DNA from: Mesorhizobium loti
Lineage (GTDB): Bacteria > Pseudomonadota > Alphaproteobacteria > Rhizobiales > Rhizobiaceae
Assembly: GCA_014189435.1 (NCBI GenBank)
Contig: CP050293.1
Coordinates: 3,415,001 to 3,479,000 of the forward strand
Reading direction: 5' to 3'
DNA: 64,000 bases
The position numbers were made by a program, and so were the translations under genes. The notes under the pieces were generated by a model. The model worked only from the letters and a program-made list of their open reading frames with translations, did no database searches and was not told the DNA's origin. Below are positions 60,033-64,000 of the stretch, one piece after another (position 1 is the stretch's first letter; the number at the start of each line of letters is the position of its first letter).

Positions 60033-61255
60033 AACCCAAACGCCAACCATGCGGTGCCGGCCGCCAGCGTTATCAGCGTCAGCGGCAAGCCGACCTTGAA
60101 GAAAGCGCCGAATGACAGCGGCGTACCGGCGGCCCGTGCCTGTTCGGCGACGATCAGGTTGGCGACCGAACCCAGCAGCGTGAAATTGCCGGCCAGCGTC
60201 GAGCTCATGGCGACGACCAGCCAGGCGCGCTCGGGATTTTCGAGACCGGGTATGAAGGGCCGGAGCGCCAGCACGGCCGGGACATTGCTCATGATGTTGG
60301 AGAGCACCGCGGTGAAGCCGGACAGCCGCCAGACATCATCCAGCCCGAGGTTCCTTGCCGAGGCGATCATGTCTGATGTGAGAAGTGTCTTTTCGGCGCC
60401 GGCGACAACCACGAACAGACCGGCGAACATGAACAGCAACGGACCGTCGATCTCGCGGTAGATGCGTTCCGGCTTGATGGCACGGGTGAGCAGGAGGATG
60501 GCGCCGCCGATGAGCGCGGCCTTGGCGACTGGCACGCCGGCGAAGAAGGCGATTGCCAGTCCGACGCAGACCACCACCGCCTTCAGCACCTGCCCTCTAT
60601 GCATGCGGCCACGCGAAACCTCGGGCGTCAGTTGGACCGTGCGGGCGAATTCGGCCCGGTAGACGATGCGGATGATGATGACGACCGCGACGAGACCGAA
60701 CAGGGCGACCGGAGCGAGCGCCGCCGAAAAGGCCGGATAGGAAATGCCCGACAGCGCGCCGATGACCATGTTTTGCGGATTGCCGGTGATGGTGGCGACG
60801 CTGCCGCAATTCGACGCGGTGGCGGTGGCGATCAGATAGGGGATCGGGTTGCGCTTGATCACACGGGTGACGTGGACGACGATCGGCGCCATGACAAGGC
60901 AGATGGCGTCGTTGACCAGGAAGGCCGACAGCACGCCGGTCAGCAGCGTCACCATCACCAAAAGCATGAAGGGCGCGTGGGCGTGCTCGATGGCAATGGC
61001 GCCAAGGCCGCGAAAGGCGCCCGACACTTTCAGATGCGCCACCACGATCATCATGCCCAGCAGAAGAGTGATGGTGTCGAAATTGATCGCCCGGTAGGCA
61101 TCCTCCATGCTGAGCGCGCCGATGGCGATCATCGCGGCGCCGCCGAGCAGCGCGATCCCCGCCCGGTCGAGGCGCAGGCCGGGGATGCGGCCGATCGCGA
61201 CGCCGGCGTAAGTCAGGACCAGGATCAGCAGTGCCGCCGCGCCCATCAATGTCAT
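60029..61255 (-). CDS. SLC13/ArsB-type anion transporter
   Basis: A 408-residue transporter of about 11 helices in the ArsB/NhaD/CitM superfamily, shown by TLLLGMMIVVAHLKVSGAF, AFLVNDAICLVMAPIVVHV and ASNCGSVATITGNPQNMVIG in the first half and SNIMSNVPAVLALRPFI with SSTLAGNFTLLGSVANLIV in the second, two inverted repeat re-entrant regions. Possible substrates are citrate, arsenite or sulfate-like anions. The ATG at 61255 is used instead of TTG 61261. Single gene, convergent with TetR. Confidence 0.88.
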   Translation of the reverse strand: MTLMGAAALLILVLTYAGVAIGRIPGLRLDRAGIALLGGAAMIAIGALSMEDAYRAINFDTITLLLGMMIVVAHLKVSGAFRGLGAIAIEHAHAPFMLLVMVTLLTGVLSAFLVNDAICLVMAPIVVHVTRVIKRNPIPYLIATATASNCGSVATITGNPQNMVIGALSGISYPAFSAALAPVALFGLVAVVIIIRIVYRAEFARTVQLTPEVSRGRMHRGQVLKAVVVCVGLAIAFFAGVPVAKAALIGGAILLLTRAIKPERIYREIDGPLLFMFAGLFVVVAGAEKTLLTSDMIASARNLGLDDVWRLSGFTAVLSNIMSNVPAVLALRPFIPGLENPERAWLVVAMSSTLAGNFTLLGSVANLIVAEQARAAGTPLSFGAFFKVGLPLTLITLAAGTAWLAFGF

Positions 61256-61413
61256 CGTCAAGAAGTCCTGCTCAGTCTGTGGCGCGCCGCTGCCTGTCGG
61301 CCTCGATGGTTCGTTTGCATGCCAGCTTTAGCGTGATGTGGAGATCGATGACAAACACGCCGGGCATGTTGTTGCGCCGAGGGTATCCGCGGAGCCCGGC
61401 GGATGACGTGCCG

Positions 61414-62376
61414 CTAGCGCAGATAGAAATCCAGCCGCTGTCGAAACGCCTGCGAGGAAAACAGCTCCTCAACGGTCCGCCGCGCCTCGCGCCCCACTGT
61501 CGCCCGCAGCCCCGGATCGGCTTTGAGATCGGCCAGGATCCGTGACGCTTGTTGTGTCGTCTCGAACAGAAAACCGTTTTCGCCATGCCTGATATGGTCA
61601 GCGTAGCCGCCATGCGAATGACAGACCACAGGCAAACCACAGGCCATCGCCTCGAACACCACGCGACCGAACGTCTCGACGTGCGAGCCGGTGCGATAAT
61701 AGAACACGTCAAGCGTCTGCAGGAACTCTTCAGCCGCAAATTGGCCCTGCGGCAGGAGTTCGAGTTGCCGATGCGGCGCGAGTTTGTCCGCGAGCAGCAT
61801 CCCGCCCTGAATCCGCACCTTGGCGCCCTCCGCCAGCAATGCTTCATAGAGCGGCACATCGTCGGCGTGATGCTTGTCAGGTGCGTCGCGGCTCAACCGC
61901 CCCACCGTGAACGGACCAGCCGGTCGGACCAGCCGTGGCGAAAAACGTCCGATCTCGATCGGCGACGGATGCACGACACCGTCGATTTGCAGCATGCGCC
62001 GTTGAAAGTCGGAAATCAGCACCAGCTCGGCGGCGGGCCAGCCCAGCATAGGTGGCATGCGCGTCGTCAGCGCGATGACTTTCGGATGAAAGGTGTTGAA
62101 GACATAGATCAGCCGGCGCGGTCGCGGGATCAGGTAGGGCCACACCTTGTTGCGCCAATGCGCGCCGAGAAAGACGTAGGTGCCGCCGTCCGGCACGTTC
62201 CGCGTTAGCGGCGAGATGCGGCGAATCGGGAATTGCCGCATCAATTCGCCGGACACCCTGGAGGTGGTTGCCCACAGACGCACCTCGGAGTCGGCGCTCA
62301 ACAGCCGGTACAGTTCCAGGGCTTCAAGGTCACTGCCGCCAAAGGGGTTCTGAAAGCCATTGAACAGATGGAGCAT
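61414..62376 (-). CDS. Glycosyltransferase, GT-B fold (GT1/GT4-like)
   Basis: A 320-residue glycosyltransferase. The C-terminal half has the nucleotide-sugar region FGRVVFEAMACGLPVVCHSHGGYADHI, with the E-x7-E-like motif of GT4 proteins, and FTVGRLSRDAPDKHH typical of the family. The N-terminal half carries LFNGFQNPFGGSDLEALEL with the GGS loop. It is a cytoplasmic enzyme that transfers a sugar, perhaps to surface polysaccharide, as the GT25 gene follows divergently. Single gene; the C-terminal end is complete. Confidence 0.87.
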   Translation of the reverse strand: MLHLFNGFQNPFGGSDLEALELYRLLSADSEVRLWATTSRVSGELMRQFPIRRISPLTRNVPDGGTYVFLGAHWRNKVWPYLIPRPRRLIYVFNTFHPKVIALTTRMPPMLGWPAAELVLISDFQRRMLQIDGVVHPSPIEIGRFSPRLVRPAGPFTVGRLSRDAPDKHHADDVPLYEALLAEGAKVRIQGGMLLADKLAPHRQLELLPQGQFAAEEFLQTLDVFYYRTGSHVETFGRVVFEAMACGLPVVCHSHGGYADHIRHGENGFLFETTQQASRILADLKADPGLRATVGREARRTVEELFSSQAFRQRLDFYLR

Positions 62377-62731
62377 GGTCGCTGCGCTTTATTCGCCTGG
62401 CCGGCTGTTTGCTGCTGGTGCACAGGCTAAGTCAATTACGGGGCGATCAATAACCGCTAAGTAGTCGATCTGTTGCTCAAATACATCAACCCGCATCTCG
62501 CACGCGTTCCCGTCCGCCTCGCTTGCTCGTCGATCACGCAAGGGGGAACTCGCCGGGTTCGAGGTCGACGGGTCCAGACCTATGACAGTGTCTCCAGAAC
62601 CTTCTCTTGATGGCGAAGGACGAGACAGGCGCGAGCTGTTAGGTTAAGCCCGCGCCTCCGGGGCATGGAAGATCGTTCCGGGTCAAGTCCAAAGCAGTAC
62701 TAAAATCGGCACATAGCCTTTGGGGGCATCA
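62377..62731. other. Divergent gap between two glycosyltransferase genes
   Basis: 355 bases with no supported gene, terminator or recognised repeat. It must contain promoters for both genes, but none can be picked with confidence. Confidence 0.5.
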
Positions 62732-63491
62732 ATGAAATGCATGGTCATCAATCTCGATCGGTCTCCCGATCGACTTGCCCATGTCACGGCTGAATTCGCG
62801 AAGATTGGTGTTTCGTTCGAGCGGATTCCTGCCGTGGACGCGTTGCATCGACCGGAATTTACCGCAACTTCACCGAATTTGACCCCCCACGGAAACGGCT
62901 TGCCTCATGAGCCACAAGGTTTGCTGGAAAATCATCGCGGATGGCGACGATGCCTTTGGCGCGATCTTCGAGGACGACATCCTGCTGTCCGAAGTGGCCG
63001 GCCCTATCCTCTCCGACGATGGATGGGTTCCGGCCGACGCCGATATCGTCAAGCTGGAAACGTACTTAAAGAAGACGGTCATCGCGATGAAGCGCACTTC
63101 CGTCGGCGGTCCGTTTTCAGTGGCCAGACTATATGGGTTCCACATCGGATCGGCCGGTTACATCCTTTCGAAGCGAGCAGCGCGCGATCTGATCACCCGA
63201 AGCCTCGATGCGCCCGCCGATCATTTTATCTTCGATCCGTCGCTTCCGACGTCGTCGAGCAAAGCGATCTACCAACTCTTACCCGCGCTATGCGTGCAAC
63301 ATGATCGTGTGCGCGAGAAGACCCCCGGATTGACCAGCCTACTTGGTGAGGAGCGGCTGGTGAAATCTGGGGCAAATTCTGCTGCAAAGAGGAGCCCGAC
63401 CGAAAAGCTCGTGGTCGAAACGAGGCGCATAGGTCGGCAGATATTCGATATCTGCCGCTTCAGGCGCGAGCAGACCATCTCTCTGGCGTGA
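62732..63491 (+). pseudogene. GT25-family glycosyltransferase, interrupted by a one-base frameshift
   Basis: The first part (ATG 62732, GGGGG upstream) reads MKCMVINLDRSPDRLAHVTA with EFAKIGVSFERIPAVDA, typical of LPS-biosynthesis GT25 enzymes. After SPNLTP the expected TETACLMSHKVCWKIIA is in another frame, and runs to 63491 with IFEDDILLS (metal-binding EDD) and FHIGSAGYILSKRAARDLI. Removing one C from the six-C run near 62893 joins both into 252 residues, a normal size. GT25 enzymes add galactose or glucose to LPS or to other acceptors. As in fumC and the GST gene, the break is in a homopolymer run. Confidence 0.85.
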
Positions 63492-63582
63492 CGTCGGGAA
63501 AGCGAAAGCGCCATCTGCGCGACGACCTGTCCCAACCGTGCCGGGACGCGACGGTTCGAGGTTGCGACGACCGTCTTTGCCG

Positions 63583-64000
63583 TCAATGCACCGTGGCGAC
63601 GCTGGGCTGAGGCACCGGAGTGGCGCCCGCCGGATCGAAGCTGACCTGATCGCGTCCGTTCGACTTGGCCGTGTAAAGCCTTCTGTCGGCGGCGGAGAAG
63701 ATCTCCTCATAGGTGATCGGGCCGGTAAAGCTCGTGCCGCCGATGCTGACGGAAAGCGGGCAAGGTCTGCCGCCGGGCGAAAAGTCCATCTCCCGGATGC
63801 GCCGGCGGATGCTTTCGGCAACCACCCAGGATTGGGAGGGATCGACGCCTGGAAGAAACACGCCGAATTCTTCGCCGCCGATGCGGCCGACAATATCGCC
63901 GCCACGCAATTGCCCTTTGATGGCCTGCGCGATCAGCTTGAGCGCCTGATCGCCGCAGTCATGGCCCAGGCGGTCGTTGATCAACTTGAAATGGTCGGCG
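63583..64000 (-). CDS. GGDEF-domain diguanylate cyclase (partial)
   Basis: The gene enters from the right edge; the visible 138 residues are the C-terminal GGDEF domain. ADHFKLINDRLGHDCGDQAL at the edge, the active site GRIGGEEFGVFLPG (GGEEF, catalytically competent), and an RGGD inhibitory site five residues before it for product feedback. PLSVSIGGTSF and ADRRLYTAKSNGRDQV complete the fold. It makes cyclic di-GMP from GTP. The sensory part lies outside the window, so the signal is unknown. Confidence 0.93.
   Translation of the reverse strand, partial: ADHFKLINDRLGHDCGDQALKLIAQAIKGQLRGGDIVGRIGGEEFGVFLPGVDPSQSWVVAESIRRRIREMDFSPGGRPCPLSVSIGGTSFTGPITYEEIFSAADRRLYTAKSNGRDQVSFDPAGATPVPQPSVATVH

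Overview
This window looks like chromosome of a Mesorhizobium-type alphaproteobacterium (Rhizobiales). The basis is high GC, an intact aapJQMP general amino-acid transporter, adjacent ppk and ppx genes, a CIRCE-controlled groESL operon, an EcfG-type promoter, a choX/betI pair and the short palindromic repeats seen between genes in rhizobia. The species assignment is inference from gene content; no rRNA or tRNA gene is visible.

Layout, left to right. 1-4.2 kb: a minus-strand MarR - HlyD (EmrA-like) - DHA2 (EmrB-like) efflux operon followed by an edge-truncated 2-oxoglutarate oxygenase; a nested stem-loop element lies between the adaptor and pump genes. 4.4-10.2 kb: a tightly overlapping six-gene lipid operon homologous to E. 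coli ynbABCD, with an added PlsC acyltransferase and a small membrane protein. 10.2-13.8 kb: a cobalamin riboswitch, a DUF1636 gene and a BtuDFC-like ABC transporter. 13.9-18.4 kb: an AraC/GyrI regulator, a DSD1-family PLP enzyme overlapping an ALO-type sugar-lactone oxidase, and an MFS transporter facing a TetR gene. 19.2-22.2 kb: groESL and a hicAB toxin-antitoxin pair. 22.3-24.9 kb: TetR facing an oxidoreductase-OsmC-SnoaL operon. 25-31.4 kb: small secreted protein, LysE, a four-gene cluster of small proteins ending in a YkgJ cysteine-cluster protein, cspA, glutathione transferase, csbD, a Tat-exported phosphoesterase and a TetR gene. 31.5-35.6 kb: NIPSNAP protein, hydrolase, choX, betI, SDR. 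35.8-39.1 kb: DUF805, fumC (frameshifted) and two DoxX genes. 39.4-43.1 kb: ppx and ppk. 43.3-46 kb: zinc-finger protein, FAD monooxygenase, a 153-bp palindromic repeat, an orphan BrnA-like fragment and a TIGR02117 protein. 46-52.2 kb: aapPMQJ and metC. 52.2-55.4 kb: a tyrosinase operon with a HEAT-type protein and a HEAT/SCO-like copper protein. 55.7-58.5 kb: HPP-CBS protein, an ECF sigma factor, DUF4142 protein and cupredoxin. 58.5-64 kb: enoyl-CoA hydratase, TetR, anion transporter, two glycosyltransferases (one frameshifted) and an edge-truncated GGDEF protein.

Most notable: (1) the ynb-like operon encodes a nearly complete phospholipid head-group route (acyltransferase, CDP-activating enzyme, CDP-alcohol transferase, phosphatase, hydrolase-methyltransferase), but its transferase has Asn at two of the four signature Asp positions. 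(2) The tyrosinase operon appears to encode its own copper-delivery protein. (3) An ECF sigma factor and the DUF4142-cupredoxin pair share one promoter pattern, GGGAAC-N16-C(G/A)TC. (4) A 116-base nested stem-loop sits between the efflux genes. (5) Three genes (GST, fumC, GT25) are broken by single-base length changes in G or C runs, which suggests sequence errors rather than biology. Several TetR/MarR genes have visible palindromes in the intergenic region they probably control.
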